A stretch of DNA of 64,000 nucleotides from Nocardiopsis gilva YIM 90087 (GCF_002263495.1 NZ_CP022753.1:5820312-5884311); one strand, 5' to 3'. Shown: positions 45,588 to 55,351, counted from the stretch's first letter. A program made the numbers and translations. The notes: generated by a model not told the origin, from the sequence alone.

Positions 45588-46766
45588 TCACAGGCTCGGG
45601 TCGATCCCGTGGCTGGGGAAGACCGCCTTCCGGGTCTCCTGAATCGCCTGGTCCACCGGATCGTCCGGGTCGAATCCCGCCTCGAACGGGGTGAAGTCGG
45701 GGGAGCGCCCGTCGGTCATGTACAGCGGAGGGGCCTCGCCGGTGCGCTCACGGACGAAGCCGCGCCAGGCGTCCGGGGTCGCGATCTCGGGGTCGATCTC
45801 GACACCCGCGGCCTCGGCCAGCAGGTGCGTCCAGGCACGGGGGACCACCTGGACCAGCTCGTACCCGCCGCCACCGAGCACGACCCAGCGCCCTCCCGCG
45901 GTCTCCTTGGCCAGCTTGTGCATCGCGCTGTAGATCCGGCGCTGGCCGTCGAGGCTGAGCGTGAGGTTGGCCAGGGGGTCGAGCAGGTGGGTGTCGGCGC
46001 CCTGCTGGGTGACCAGCACCTCCGGCTGGAACTCGCTCAGCAGCGGGGGGACGGTGGCGTCGAACGCCCGCAGCCAACGGGCGTCGTCGGTCCCCGCGGG
46101 GAGGGCGACGTTCACGGCGTATCCCTCGGCGTTCGGCCCGCCGACCTCGGAGGGGCGCCCGGTACCGGGGAAGAGCGTCAGCGGCGACTCGTGCAGGCTG
46201 ATCGTGAGCACGCGCGGGTCGTCGTAGAACATGGCCTGCACGCCGTCGCCGTGGTGGACGTCGACGTCGACGTAGGCGACGCGCTTGGCGCCCTGGTCCA
46301 GTAGCCAGGCGATGGCCAGGGCGGCGTCGTTGTAGACGCAGAAGCCCCAGGCGTGCTTGGGCATGGCGTGGTGCAGCCCACCCGCGATGTTGGCGGCGTG
46401 CTCGGTCTCGCCGCTCCACACCGCGCGCGCGGCGGCGACGGAGGCGCCGCCCACGAGCGCGGAGGCGTCGTGCATCTTCGGGAAGACCGGGTTGTCGGGG
46501 GTGCCGAGGCAGTACTGCTCGTCGCCGATGAGCGTGTCGCCGGCGCGCTTGACCGCCTCGATGTAGCCGGGGTCGTGGATGAGCTTGAGCAGGTCGTCCG
46601 AGGCCGGTTCGGCGTCGATGAAGGACACTTCGGGCGCGTCGAAGACGCCCAGCTCGCGGCTGAGGGCCATGGTCAGCTCCACCCGGACGGGCGCGAGCGG
46701 ATGCTGCGGCCCGAAGTTGTAGGCGGTCAGCCCATCATCCCAGGCCAGGTGAAGCGAGCAGGCCAT
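45588..46766 (-). CDS. acuC: AcuC-like class I deacetylase
   Basis: A 392-residue histone-deacetylase-fold enzyme. Zinc and charge-relay residues are visible in GGLHHAMPKHAWGFCVYND and VAYVDVDVHHGDGVQAMFYD, and the C-terminal GGGGYELVQVVPRAWTHLLA closes the active site. AcuC removes acetyl groups from acetyl-CoA synthetase and related lysine-acetylated proteins in other bacteria. ATG with GGGAGG upstream. Confidence 0.92.
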   Translation of the reverse strand: MACSLHLAWDDGLTAYNFGPQHPLAPVRVELTMALSRELGVFDAPEVSFIDAEPASDDLLKLIHDPGYIEAVKRAGDTLIGDEQYCLGTPDNPVFPKMHDASALVGGASVAAARAVWSGETEHAANIAGGLHHAMPKHAWGFCVYNDAALAIAWLLDQGAKRVAYVDVDVHHGDGVQAMFYDDPRVLTISLHESPLTLFPGTGRPSEVGGPNAEGYAVNVALPAGTDDARWLRAFDATVPPLLSEFQPEVLVTQQGADTHLLDPLANLTLSLDGQRRIYSAMHKLAKETAGGRWVVLGGGGYELVQVVPRAWTHLLAEAAGVEIDPEIATPDAWRGFVRERTGEAPPLYMTDGRSPDFTPFEAGFDPDDPVDQAIQETRKAVFPSHGIDPSL

Positions 46767-46969
46767 GCGCCCTCCCAGCGGTCAGCATCTGGTTGTGTGC
46801 CGAACAACACAGTAGTCAACTGGTACAAACCAATGGACCATCGGGGTCATTCCCCCGGCGCCTGTTTCCCCATTGTTGTGGGGGTCGCGTGCCCCGAACG
46901 GTGCCGCACCGCCCAGCTCGGGGCACGCCTCCCGGCATCGCGGAGCGGCATCGGATCACCGGAGCCCGA

Positions 46970-47767
46970 TCACCCCTCGGACAGCGCGCGGCTGCGGTCG
47001 CGTGCCGCCTCGATGGCGTCGGTGAAGGCCGTGCGGACGCCGTGGCGGTCCAGCTCCCGGACCGCGGCGGCGGTGGTTCCGCCCGGCGAGGTGACCGCCT
47101 CGCGCAGGACGACCGGGTGCTCACCGGACTCGTTGAGCATGGCCGACGCTCCGGCGATGGTCTGCCCGACGAGCCGCTGGGCGGTGGCGCGCGGCATCCC
47201 CATGGCGACACCGGCCTCGATCATCGTCTCCGCGATGAAGTAGAAGTAGGCCGGGCCGCTGCCGGACAGCGCGGTGACGGTGTCCATGTGCTTCTCGGGC
47301 ACCTGGACCACCTCCCCGACCGTGCGCAGCAGCCGCTCGGCATGGTCGAGCTGCGCCGGCGTGGTGTGCGTGCCCGCCGCGACCGCCGTCATGCCCTTAC
47401 CCACGAGCGCGGGGGTGTTGGGCATGGCGCGGACGACGGCGATGTCGCCGCTCAGGTGCTTCTCCAGCAGCGAGGTGGTGATCCCGGCCGCGACCGAGAT
47501 GACCAGGCGCTCACCGCGGCCCATGTGCGGGGAGAGCTCGTTGAGCAGGTCGACCATGTCCTGCGGCTTGATCGCGAGCAGGAGGGTGGTGGCGCGCTGG
47601 GCCGCCTCGGCGGCCGTCACGGTCTCCACGCCGTAGCCTTGGCGCAGCTGCGCTGCGTGCTCCTCGCGCGGTTCGACGACGAGGACGTCGGCCGGGTCGT
47701 ACCCGGTCCCCAGTAGCCCGGCGAGCAGGGCCTCGCCCATCTTCCCGGCACCGATGATCGCGATCAT
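46970..47767 (-). CDS. proC: Pyrroline-5-carboxylate reductase
   Basis: A 265-residue enzyme making proline from P5C with NAD(P)H. The Rossmann loop is AIIGAGKMGEALLAGLLGTG, and the C-terminal signature MPRATAQRLVGQTIAGASAM and SPGGTTAAAVRELDRHGVRT are diagnostic. It lies 63 bp from the proline dehydrogenase stop, on the same strand, so synthesis and breakdown genes are neighbours. Confidence 0.96.
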   Translation of the reverse strand: MIAIIGAGKMGEALLAGLLGTGYDPADVLVVEPREEHAAQLRQGYGVETVTAAEAAQRATTLLLAIKPQDMVDLLNELSPHMGRGERLVISVAAGITTSLLEKHLSGDIAVVRAMPNTPALVGKGMTAVAAGTHTTPAQLDHAERLLRTVGEVVQVPEKHMDTVTALSGSGPAYFYFIAETMIEAGVAMGMPRATAQRLVGQTIAGASAMLNESGEHPVVLREAVTSPGGTTAAAVRELDRHGVRTAFTDAIEAARDRSRALSEG

Positions 47768-47830
47768 TCATTCCACCTTTCGAACGCTTTCAACGGTATA
47801 GGCGCTCGGCTACTCCGCGCTTCGTCTTTC

Positions 47831-48763
47831 TCACTTCCTGGACAGGACGGACCGCGCGGCGAACACGAGGTTCGCCGGGCGCTCGGCGAGGCGACGGGCG
47901 AGGTAGCCGTACCAGTTGTCGCCGTAGGGGACGTAGACGCGCACCCTGTGCCCGTCGTCGGCCAGTCGGCGCTGCTCATCGGCGCGCACGCCGTAGAGCA
48001 TCTGGTACTCGAAGTCCCCGGGCCCCTTGCCGAAGCGGCGGGCGAGCGTCCCGGCGATGTCGATCAGCCGGGGATCGTGCGTGGCGACCATCGGATAGGC
48101 CTCGCTGGCCATCAGCACGCGCAACGAGCGCACATAGGCGGCGTCGACGTCGCGCCGCGCCGTGTAGGCCGTGGCGGGGTCGGGGGCATAGGCGCCCTTG
48201 CACAACCGGATCCGGGCCTTGGGCCCCGCCATTGCCGCCGCGTCGGCGTCCGTGCGGTACAGGTACGACTGGAGCACGCAGCCCAGCCACGGAAAGCGGT
48301 CGCGCAGCGAGGAGACGAGGCGCAGCGTGGCGTCGACGGTGTCCGGCGATTCCATGTCGATGGTGACCGTGGTTCCCATGTCGCCCGCAGCGGCGCAGAC
48401 GCGCCCGATGTTGTCGGCGGCCAGCGCCTCCCCTTCGTCCCCGAGAGCGAGCCCGACAGCGGTCGCTTTCACCGACACCTCGGCCCACCCGGACAGCCCG
48501 GCGTCATCGAGCCGCTCCAGCAGCCGGAGGTACCCGCGGGTGATCTCGTCGGCCTGCGCCGGATGGGCGGTGTCCTCCCCGAGCAGGTCGATGCTCGAAT
48601 AGATCCCGCGCTCCGCCAGGTCCCCGGCCACACGCACCGCGTCGACCGCGCTCTCCCCCGCGACGAACCGGTCGATCACAGCGCGCGTCATCCGCGACGA
48701 CGAGACGAAGGACCGCAACCGCTCGTTCCCGGACACCGCCAGAAGAGTGTTCCGCCAGGCCAT
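47831..48763 (-). CDS. Proline dehydrogenase (monofunctional)
   Basis: A 310-residue FAD enzyme oxidising proline to P5C. GYLRLLERLDDAGLSGWAEV, VTIDMESPDTVDATLRLVSS, GCVLQSYLYRTDADAAAMAG and RIRLCKGAY give the TIM barrel; YDVR-type C-terminal RVYVPYGDNWYGYLARRLAE closes the FAD site. The ATG at 48763 has GGAGGAG upstream; a frame extension of 32 codons upstream has no ribosome site. Confidence 0.92.
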   Translation of the reverse strand: MAWRNTLLAVSGNERLRSFVSSSRMTRAVIDRFVAGESAVDAVRVAGDLAERGIYSSIDLLGEDTAHPAQADEITRGYLRLLERLDDAGLSGWAEVSVKATAVGLALGDEGEALAADNIGRVCAAAGDMGTTVTIDMESPDTVDATLRLVSSLRDRFPWLGCVLQSYLYRTDADAAAMAGPKARIRLCKGAYAPDPATAYTARRDVDAAYVRSLRVLMASEAYPMVATHDPRLIDIAGTLARRFGKGPGDFEYQMLYGVRADEQRRLADDGHRVRVYVPYGDNWYGYLARRLAERPANLVFAARSVLSRK

Positions 48764-48910
48764 CCGCTGCTCCTCCTCCACAACCACGACACCGGGGTCT
48801 TTCGAGCCTACGCTGCGGGGGCTCCGCACTTCTTGAAGGGAACGCGCGCCAATGGACACGAGTGGCGAGGGGATCAGGGGATCTGCGCTATCACGTCCGG
48901 GATCGGAGGC

Positions 48911-49544
48911 CTGGGTCTGCTGTACGGCCTTGTCGGCGGTTGGCTAATCCGGTGTTCTGGGGTGAAAAGCGGCGCCGACGGCGGTGGGGTGCTGGGGTGC
49001 CCCTGTTGGCTGCCGGGTGGGGCCGGGTAGGGCCAGCGTCGGGGCATTCGCCGCTGACAGCTCCCTGATCCGTGACGGGGGCGGCGCCGACGAGGAGGTG
49101 GGGCAGGCGCCCCTGTTGCCTCGCGGGAGGGGCTGGGGCGCGGGTGGGAAGGGGAGGGCGCTTTGTCTCGTTTGTCGTGGCCAGTGCGCGGTGGATCCGT
49201 TGATCTCGGAAAGTGCGCCAAAAAACCACCGGAATTTGGCGCACTTTCCCGAGATCAACGGAGCGGCGGACATAACGGGCACACAGAGAGCGCTTTCCCG
49301 CCCCGGGCCTGGGCCCGCCCCACCCGGGAGCCAAGAGGGGCACCCCGGCCCCACCGGCCGTCGCTGCCGCTTTTCCCGACCTGCCCCCGGGAAGATGCAT
49401 GACCAGCAGGCCGCCGCCGCGAACCGATCCGCGCCGCACCCCGGGGAGACCAGCGCCCCCGGCCCCCCACCCGCCGTCGGTGCTGCTTTTCACCCCAGAA
49501 CACCGGATCAGCCAACCACCGACAAGGCCGCACAGCAGAGCCAG
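48911..49544. repeat. Large nested inverted repeat, non-coding
   Basis: About 630 bp. The outer arms (48911-48990 and 49466-49544) share about 80 bp of imperfect complement including GGCCTTGTCGG, ATCCGGTGTTCTGGGGTGAA and GCCGACGGCGG. Inside, a related unit of 50-70 bp (AAAAGCGGC...CGACGG...GGTGGGG...GCCCCTGTTGGCT type) occurs about four times: near 48963-49028 and 49073-49140 in one direction, and near 49306-49377 and 49440-49494 in the other. The centre is a long hairpin. It lies between two transcription units (proline dehydrogenase and a TetR gene); reading frames across it are low-complexity and not supported. Confidence 0.7.
49197..49261. repeat. Central hairpin of the nested repeat
   Basis: CCGTTGATCTCGGAAAGTGC and the following GCCAAA pair with the complementary right arm ending GAGATCAACGG; there is a single-base bulge in about 26 bp. 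The loop is about 12 nt and includes CCACCGG. Confidence 0.75.
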
Positions 49545-49570
49545 GTCCCGACACCCTCGAACCCGCTGGT

Positions 49571-50167
49571 TCACGCCGTGGGACGGGCCGGGTCACCGTC
49601 CTCGATCACGGCGCGGATTGCCGGGGCGTACATGGCGACGATCTCCTCGGTGTCGGCCGAGCGGACCACCTCGACCCCCACCACATAGCGCAGCAGGACA
49701 ATGCCGAACAGCTGCGATCCGATCATCGCGGCGCGCAGCGGCGGGAGCCCGAGCTCCTTGGAGATGTGGTGCACGACCAGGTCGTTCATGAAGCCGCGCA
49801 CGGCCTCGGCCGCCTTGTCGTGGCTGGTGGCCGAACGGACCAGGGCGAGCATCGGATCACGCGACTGCGGGTCGTCCCACATGCGGAGGAAGAAGCGCAG
49901 GATCGACTCGGCGTGGTCGTGCTCGCGGTCGGCCATGATCGCGCGCACCTCGTCGGCCGGATTGAACGGCAGCCGCATCGCGGCGATGAACACTCGCTGC
50001 TTGGCGCCGAAGTAGTGGTGGACCAGCGCGGGGTCGACCCCCGCGGCCCGGGCGATGCCCCGGATCGTGGCGCCGTCGTAGCCGAGGTCGGCGAACTGCT
50101 CCCGCGCGGCCCGGAGGATCTCCTCGCGGGTCTGTGTGGTGCCTGGCCGTCGTCCTGTTCTCGCCAT
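49571..50167 (-). CDS. TetR family regulator
   Basis: A 198-residue regulator. The N-terminal HTH is TREEILRAAREQFADLGYDG followed by ATIRGIARAAGVDPALVHHYFGAKQ. The C-terminal ligand domain is of the TetR_C type common in actinomycetes (DDPQSRDPMLALVRSATSHD). The ATG at 50167 is used; no strong ribosome site is visible. Neighbouring divergent or co-directional genes do not reveal its target. Confidence 0.9.
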   Translation of the reverse strand: MARTGRRPGTTQTREEILRAAREQFADLGYDGATIRGIARAAGVDPALVHHYFGAKQRVFIAAMRLPFNPADEVRAIMADREHDHAESILRFFLRMWDDPQSRDPMLALVRSATSHDKAAEAVRGFMNDLVVHHISKELGLPPLRAAMIGSQLFGIVLLRYVVGVEVVRSADTEEIVAMYAPAIRAVIEDGDPARPTA

Positions 50168-50180
50168 GGCGACCAGAATG

Positions 50181-51131
50181 TCAGGCTTCGTCCGCGACAG
50201 TGCCGTCACTGTCGACGACGAAGTGACGCGGCGGCGTCGTGTCGCCCCGCCGCCGCATCGCGATGCGCTCGCGGCGGTCGGCGCTCTCCTGGTGTCGCGA
50301 GCCCTGGTCGTCGGAGGACGACCCCCGCACCCCCGCGGCGAAATGCAGCCGCGTGAAGGCCAGTGCCTCGGCCAGCTCCAGCTGGCGCGCCTCGCGGTCG
50401 GCGGCCTTGCGGGTGTTCACCTCCAGCACCAGCTGCCCCTCGTAACCGGTCGAGGCGAGATGTTCCAGCAGTTCGGCGCAGGGTTGGGTGCCCCGGCCCG
50501 GGATCAGGTGCTCGTCGAAGTTCTGCTTGCCCGTGCCGTCGGCGAGGTGGACGTGGGACAGGCGGTTGCCCAGCTGTTTGGCCATGTCCATCGCGTCGGA
50601 GCGCGACATGGCCGTGTGGGAGAGGTCGAGGGTCACGTCGGGGTAGTCGCGGTCCAGCGGGTTCCAGCTCGGCGCGTAGGGCACGGCCTCCTTGCCCCGC
50701 ATGTGCACCGGGTACATGTTCTCGACCGCGAAGACCACATCGGTCTCCTCCTGCATCCGCGCGATGCCGGTCTCGAACTCCCGCGCGTAGTCGCGCTGCC
50801 AGCGGAACGCCGGGTGGACCACGATGGTCGTGGCGCCCAGCTTCTCGGCCATCTCCTTGGAGCGCACGAGCTTGCCCCACGGGTCGCGGCCCCAGACGGC
50901 CTGGGTGAAGATCAGGCAGGGGGCGTGTACGGCGGTGATCGGAACGCCGTGGTAGTCGGAGAGCCGCCGGAGCATCTCGATGTCCTGGCTGACCCGATCC
51001 GTGGACACCAGCACTTCCACGCCGTCGTAGCCGAGTTTCGCGGCGAGTTCGAAGGCCACTGGAGTTTTCTCCGGGTAGACCGACGCCGACGAGAGCACAA
51101 CGGGCGCGTCTGGAACCTGGATAGCGCTCAC
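50181..51131 (-). CDS. Sugar phosphate isomerase/epimerase-type TIM barrel protein
   Basis: A 316-residue protein of the xylose-isomerase-like TIM barrel group. Metal-site blocks are [13 protein letters not shown]-like [48 protein letters not shown], and [20 protein letters not shown] with a final [11 protein letters not shown]. Glu, Asp, His and Glu ligands are all present. A charged C-terminal tail of about 60 residues is extra. Homologues sit near ppx/gppA in other actinobacteria; substrate unknown. It ends 14 bp from the TetR start. Confidence 0.83.
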   Translation of the reverse strand: MSAIQVPDAPVVLSSASVYPEKTPVAFELAAKLGYDGVEVLVSTDRVSQDIEMLRRLSDYHGVPITAVHAPCLIFTQAVWGRDPWGKLVRSKEMAEKLGATTIVVHPAFRWQRDYAREFETGIARMQEETDVVFAVENMYPVHMRGKEAVPYAPSWNPLDRDYPDVTLDLSHTAMSRSDAMDMAKQLGNRLSHVHLADGTGKQNFDEHLIPGRGTQPCAELLEHLASTGYEGQLVLEVNTRKAADREARQLELAEALAFTRLHFAAGVRGSSSDDQGSRHQESADRRERIAMRRRGDTTPPRHFVVDSDGTVADEA

Positions 51132-51199
51132 CTGAACAAGACTATGTGGTGCGGCGGCCGGTTGGCTCGGATGCTGCGCCGATCGCTATCGTCCTGCAG

Positions 51200-51898
51200 G
51201 TGAGAGCAGCGCTGCAGGGGGCGATTCCCAGCCCCAACATCTGGAACAGCCCCGGAGTGTACGAGCTGGAGAACCGGGCGGTCGACCCGGACGGGGTCAT
51301 CGACGCGGCCATGCGCCGCATCCGGGGGATGGACGGCGCGCACGTGCTCGACATCGGCTGCGGAACCGGCTTCCATCTCCCCCGCTTCGCGTCCGAGGCG
51401 GCGCGGGTCACCGGGATCGAACCGCACGGCGAACTCGCCAGCGCGGCACGCGCCCGGGCCGCCGGGCTCGCCAATGTCACGGTCCGCACGGGCGTCGCCC
51501 AGCGCCTCCCCGTCCCCGACGCGTCCGTGGACGTGGCCCACGCCCGCTGGGCCTACTTCTTCGGCCCCGGCTGCGAACCCGGCCTTGCCGACCTGCGCCG
51601 GGTCATGCGGCGCGGCGGCGTCGCGTTCGTCATCGACAACGACGCGACCCGCAGCACGTTCGGCGGCTGGTTCCGCCGCTTCCTCCCGTCCTACGACCCG
51701 GCCGCCGTCGAGCGCTTCTGGGCGCGGCAGGGATTCGAGCGCGAACAGCTGACCATGCGGTGGCTCTTCGACAACCGCGCCGACTTCGAATCGGTCGTCC
51801 GAATAGAGTTCTCCCCCGCCGTCGCCGAGGACGTCATCACCGCCCACTCCGGTGTGGAGGTCGACTACGCGATCAATCTGTGGTGGCGCGAGTACTGA
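51200..51898 (+). CDS. Class I SAM-dependent methyltransferase
   Basis: A 232-residue methyltransferase. VLDIGCGTGFHLPRF is the SAM loop, VTGIEPHGELASAA the acidic loop, and LPVPDASVDVAHARWAYFFG and DLRRVMRRGGVAFVIDND complete the fold. The GTG at 51200 is chosen because the conserved-looking VRAALQGAIPSPNIW begins there; a longer form of 18 more codons cannot be excluded. It is divergent from the TIM barrel gene. Methyl acceptor unknown. Confidence 0.82.
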   Translation: MRAALQGAIPSPNIWNSPGVYELENRAVDPDGVIDAAMRRIRGMDGAHVLDIGCGTGFHLPRFASEAARVTGIEPHGELASAARARAAGLANVTVRTGVAQRLPVPDASVDVAHARWAYFFGPGCEPGLADLRRVMRRGGVAFVIDNDATRSTFGGWFRRFLPSYDPAAVERFWARQGFEREQLTMRWLFDNRADFESVVRIEFSPAVAEDVITAHSGVEVDYAINLWWREY

Positions 51899-52047
51899 TC
51901 GGGGCCGCCGACGTCCGGCCCCAGGCCCTCGTGAGGCCCATCCGGACACCGCCCACCTGATCGGACAGCCAGGTACAACAGCGACTGGCGCCCCCACCCT
52001 GTGGACAACTGACCCAAGATGTCCGCGGCGACCGCTAGCGTGCTGTC

Positions 52048-53409
52048 ATGGCCAAGGCTCCCAAGACCACGTTCCGATGCGCCGAATGCGGCTGGACCAC
52101 GCTCAAGTGGGTCGGGCGCTGCGGCGAGTGCCAGGCGTGGGGCACCGTCGACGAGGTCGGCGCCCCCTCGACCGAGGTGATCGCGCCGTCGCGCGTCAGC
52201 TCTCCGGCGCTGCCCATCACCGAGATCGATGTGGAGGCCGCGCACGCCGCCCCCACCGGGCTCGACGAGCTCGACCGCGTGCTGGGCGGCGGTGTGGTTC
52301 CCGGCGGCGTGATGCTGCTGGCCGGTGAGCCGGGGGTCGGCAAGTCGACGCTGCTCCTGGAGGTCGCGGCACTGGCGGCCGACAGCGGGCCGGTGCTGTA
52401 TGTGACGGGTGAGGAGTCCACCGGCCAGGTGCGGCTGCGCGCCGAGCGGCTGGGCGCCCTGTCGTCCAAGCTCTTCCTCGCGGCGGAGACCTCGGTGTCC
52501 GCCGTGGTCAGCCATGTCGACGCGGTGGCGCCGCGCCTGCTGATCGTCGACTCGGTGCAGACCATGGTCTCGCCCGAGGTCGCCGGTGTCCCCGGCGGGG
52601 TCACCCAGGTGCGCGAAGTCACCGGGGCGTTGATCCGCCTGGCCAAGGAGCGCGGCATCGCCACCGTGCTCGTCGGGCACGTGACGAAGGACGGGTCCAT
52701 CGCCGGGCCGCGGCTGCTGGAGCACCTCGTCGACGTCGTCCTGCAGTTCGAGGGCGACCGCCACTCCCAGCTGCGCATGCTGCGCGCCGTCAAGAACCGC
52801 TACGGTCCGACCGACGAGATCGGCTGCTTCGAGCTCAGCGACTCCGGGATCATCGGGCTGCCCGACCCCAGCGGCCTCTTCCTGACCCGGCGCAACGAAC
52901 CGGTGCCGGGCACCTGTGTCACGGTCACACTCGAAGGGCGCCGACCACTGATCGCCGAAGTGCAGGCGCTGGTCTCCGCCTCCAACCTGCCCGCACCGCG
53001 CCGCGCCACCTCCGGCCTCGACACGGGGCGGGTGAACATGGTCATGGCCGTCCTGGAGCGAAGGGCGGGTGTGCGCATCGCCACCGCCGACGTCTTCTCC
53101 TCCACCGTGGGCGGCGTCCGGCTGGGCGAGCCCGCGGTGGACCTCGCCCTGGCACTGGCCACGGCCGGCTCGGTGAAGGACGTCGCACTGCCGCGCGGGC
53201 TCATCGCGATCGGCGAGGTGGGCCTGGCGGGCGACGTCCGGGCCGTCAGCGGCGTGCAGCGGCGGCTGATGGAGGCCCAGCGGCTCGGCTTCACCCAGGC
53301 GATCGTGCCCAGGAACAGCGAGGAACCGGTCGAGGGCATCGAGACCATCGGCGTCGAGGACCTCGCCGAGGGGATCCGGCTGGCCCTTCCGGCGCGCCGC
53401 CGGTCGTAG
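52048..53409 (+). CDS. radA: DNA repair protein RadA
   Basis: A 453-residue RecA-like ATPase that promotes branch migration and repair. The C4 zinc finger is CAECGWTTLKWVGRCGEC (11-28), Walker A is GEPGVGKSTLL, the Walker B region LLIVDSVQTM, and the RadA-specific KNRYGPTDEIGCFE (KNRFG-type) is present. The C-terminal Lon-like domain contains GLAGDVRAVSGVQRRLMEAQ. Family length and order are standard. Confidence 0.96.
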   Translation: MAKAPKTTFRCAECGWTTLKWVGRCGECQAWGTVDEVGAPSTEVIAPSRVSSPALPITEIDVEAAHAAPTGLDELDRVLGGGVVPGGVMLLAGEPGVGKSTLLLEVAALAADSGPVLYVTGEESTGQVRLRAERLGALSSKLFLAAETSVSAVVSHVDAVAPRLLIVDSVQTMVSPEVAGVPGGVTQVREVTGALIRLAKERGIATVLVGHVTKDGSIAGPRLLEHLVDVVLQFEGDRHSQLRMLRAVKNRYGPTDEIGCFELSDSGIIGLPDPSGLFLTRRNEPVPGTCVTVTLEGRRPLIAEVQALVSASNLPAPRRATSGLDTGRVNMVMAVLERRAGVRIATADVFSSTVGGVRLGEPAVDLALALATAGSVKDVALPRGLIAIGEVGLAGDVRAVSGVQRRLMEAQRLGFTQAIVPRNSEEPVEGIETIGVEDLAEGIRLALPARRRS

Positions 53410-53526
53410 CCGATCCGGCGGTCCTCCCGCGCCAGCCGGGCTGGCACCCGACCGATGTCATTCACGGCCCCCTCCGCACCGCGCGGCGCGGAGGGGCCCT
53501 CAACGGGCGCGGGGCCGCCCGTACGG

Positions 53527-54303
53527 CTAGTTCAGCCGGAAGACCTGCCGCTCGGCGCCCTCGTCGTAGTCGCTCTCCAGGGTGGCCACGTACGTACCGG
53601 GGCGGCGGGCGTCGACGTCGGCGTCGCGGCACTCCTTCCAGGACCGCTTGCGGTCCCACGTCACGGTCCGGGACCGCGGAACGCCGCGCTCCAGTTTCTT
53701 CTTCACCACGGCCTTGTCGCCCTTCGCGCAGTCGGCGGTGGAGAAGACCCGGTCGTCGCCCGACTTGATCAGCACCTCCATGTTCTTCGGCCCCATGTCC
53801 ACGGTGCAGGTCTGCTCGCCCGTGTTCACGGCGGTGATCTCGATCTTGGGCTTGCCGTCCCAGGCGTAGTCGGACTTGTCGACCTCGAACGTCACCACGA
53901 CATCCTGCGGTCGGCACGGGTCGCTGGCCTTCGTGGGAACCGGCACCGACTTGGCGCCCTCGGAGCCGCCCGACCCCTTGGATCGGCCGGACCCCGATCC
54001 GGCCGCCGCGGAACCCTCGTCCCCGTCGGCCCCACCGCCCTTCGCGCCCTCGCCCGCGCTGGGATTCGGGCTCGCGGAGCGATCGGGCGCCGGTTTCGGT
54101 GAGACACTGGGCGATGAGGGCGCCTGAGGTGAGGGACTGGCGTCCGCTTCCGCCGCCGCTTGGTCCTCATTCGACGATGAGGGGCGCGAACACGCGTAGG
54201 CGATCAGCGCCACAACGAGGAGGAGCCCCGCCAGGACGAACACACGCCGCTTCCAATACGTCTCCGGACTAACAGGTCCAGGGTGCCCAGCACTAGCCGC
54301 CAT
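53527..54303 (-). CDS. Membrane-anchored extracellular protein with disordered linker
   Basis: A 258-residue protein. One helix (VFVLAGLLLVVALIAYAC, about 21-38) follows a short cytoplasmic start; a Ser/Pro/Ala/Gly-rich linker of about 80 residues leads to an Ig-like beta domain (CRPQDVVVTFEVDKSDYAWD ... EQTCTVDMGPKN ... ADCAKGD ... WKECRDADV) with four Cys forming probable disulfides. It looks like an actinobacterial cell-envelope protein of unknown role, encoded convergent with radA. Confidence 0.78.
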   Translation of the reverse strand: MAASAGHPGPVSPETYWKRRVFVLAGLLLVVALIAYACSRPSSSNEDQAAAEADASPSPQAPSSPSVSPKPAPDRSASPNPSAGEGAKGGGADGDEGSAAAGSGSGRSKGSGGSEGAKSVPVPTKASDPCRPQDVVVTFEVDKSDYAWDGKPKIEITAVNTGEQTCTVDMGPKNMEVLIKSGDDRVFSTADCAKGDKAVVKKKLERGVPRSRTVTWDRKRSWKECRDADVDARRPGTYVATLESDYDEGAERQVFRLN

Positions 54304-54371
54304 GGGGCGTAGTATTCCGGGTTTCCCCGCGTGTCACATACTCAACCCGCCGAACTCTCCACTGATTGCGC

Positions 54372-55247
54372 ATGTTCGACAACCCCTACAGCACCGCCAT
54401 TCTCAGCTGGTACCAGGCCAACGCTCGTGATCTGCCCTGGCGCCGCCCCGATGCCTCACCGTGGTCCATCCTGGTCAGCGAGATCATGCTGCAGCAGACG
54501 CCGGTCGTGCGGGTGCGGCCCGCCTGGGAGGCGTGGATGGACCGGTGGCCCACACCCGCCGATCTCGCCGCCGAGCCGTCGGGCGAGGCCGTCCGGATGT
54601 GGAACCGCCTCGGCTACCCGCGCCGAGCGCTCAACCTGCACGCCTGCGCCCGCGAGATCGTGGACCGCCACAACGGCGAGGTGCCCGACTCCCACGCCGA
54701 TCTGCTGGCGCTGCCGGGCATCGGTCCCTACACCGCCGCGGCCGTCGCCAGCTTCGCGTTCGGCCAGCGGCACGCCATCCTCGACACCAACGTCCGCCGG
54801 GTCCTCGCCCGCGCCGACACCGGCATCGAATACCCGCCCAAGACGCAGAGCAAGGCCGAACTGCGACTGGCGGAGTCGCTGCTCCCGCCCGAAGCCGACG
54901 TGGCGGCGCTCTGGGGCGTGGCCATCATGGAGCTGGGCGCCCTGGTCTGCACGGCCCGCTCCCCCGCCTGCGCCGACTGCCCCATCGCCGACAAGTGCGC
55001 CTGGCGGCTGGCCGGAAAACCCGCCCACGACGGCCCTCCCCGCCGCGGCCAGACCTACGCGGGCACCGACCGCCAGGTCCGCGGCCGCCTCCTGGCGGTG
55101 CTCCGCGACGCCTCCGGCCCGGTCCACAAACCCGCCCTGGACGCGGTCTGGGACGAGCCGGTACAGCGCGAACGGGCGCTGGACGCCCTGGTCGCCGACG
55201 GTCTGGTCGACCCCCTCGACGACGGCCGCTACGCGCTGCCGGGCTGA
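54372..55247 (+). CDS. mutY: Adenine DNA glycosylase MutY
   Basis: A 291-residue base-excision enzyme removing adenine mispaired with 8-oxoguanine. PWSILVSEIMLQQTPVVRV has the catalytic Glu (about 37), LPGIGPYTAAAVASF is the helix-hairpin-helix, followed by Asp138, and C193-C200-C203-C209 (CTARSPACADCPIADKC) bind the 4Fe-4S cluster. The C-terminal winged-helix-like end is short and the NUDIX-type 8-oxoG domain of E. coli MutY is lacking, as in many actinobacteria. ATG at 54372 is used; a TTG two codons earlier is possible. Its 3' end is repeated downstream at 55932-56099. Confidence 0.93.
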   Translation: MFDNPYSTAILSWYQANARDLPWRRPDASPWSILVSEIMLQQTPVVRVRPAWEAWMDRWPTPADLAAEPSGEAVRMWNRLGYPRRALNLHACAREIVDRHNGEVPDSHADLLALPGIGPYTAAAVASFAFGQRHAILDTNVRRVLARADTGIEYPPKTQSKAELRLAESLLPPEADVAALWGVAIMELGALVCTARSPACADCPIADKCAWRLAGKPAHDGPPRRGQTYAGTDRQVRGRLLAVLRDASGPVHKPALDAVWDEPVQRERALDALVADGLVDPLDDGRYALPG

Positions 55248-55351
55248 CTGTTTCCGTCTGTCGTCCTTCTCCCGCGTCCAGTCGGCGGGACGCCGTAGGT
55301 CACTACCCCGAACTACGCTCGTCCCGCCGACGGAACTGGCCGAACGGACGG

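Noticed and set aside
48984-49688. Open frames of up to 234 codons across the nested repeat
   Set aside because: They follow the repeat units, are Pro/Gly/Arg-rich, change strand with the inverted copies and have no ribosome site.
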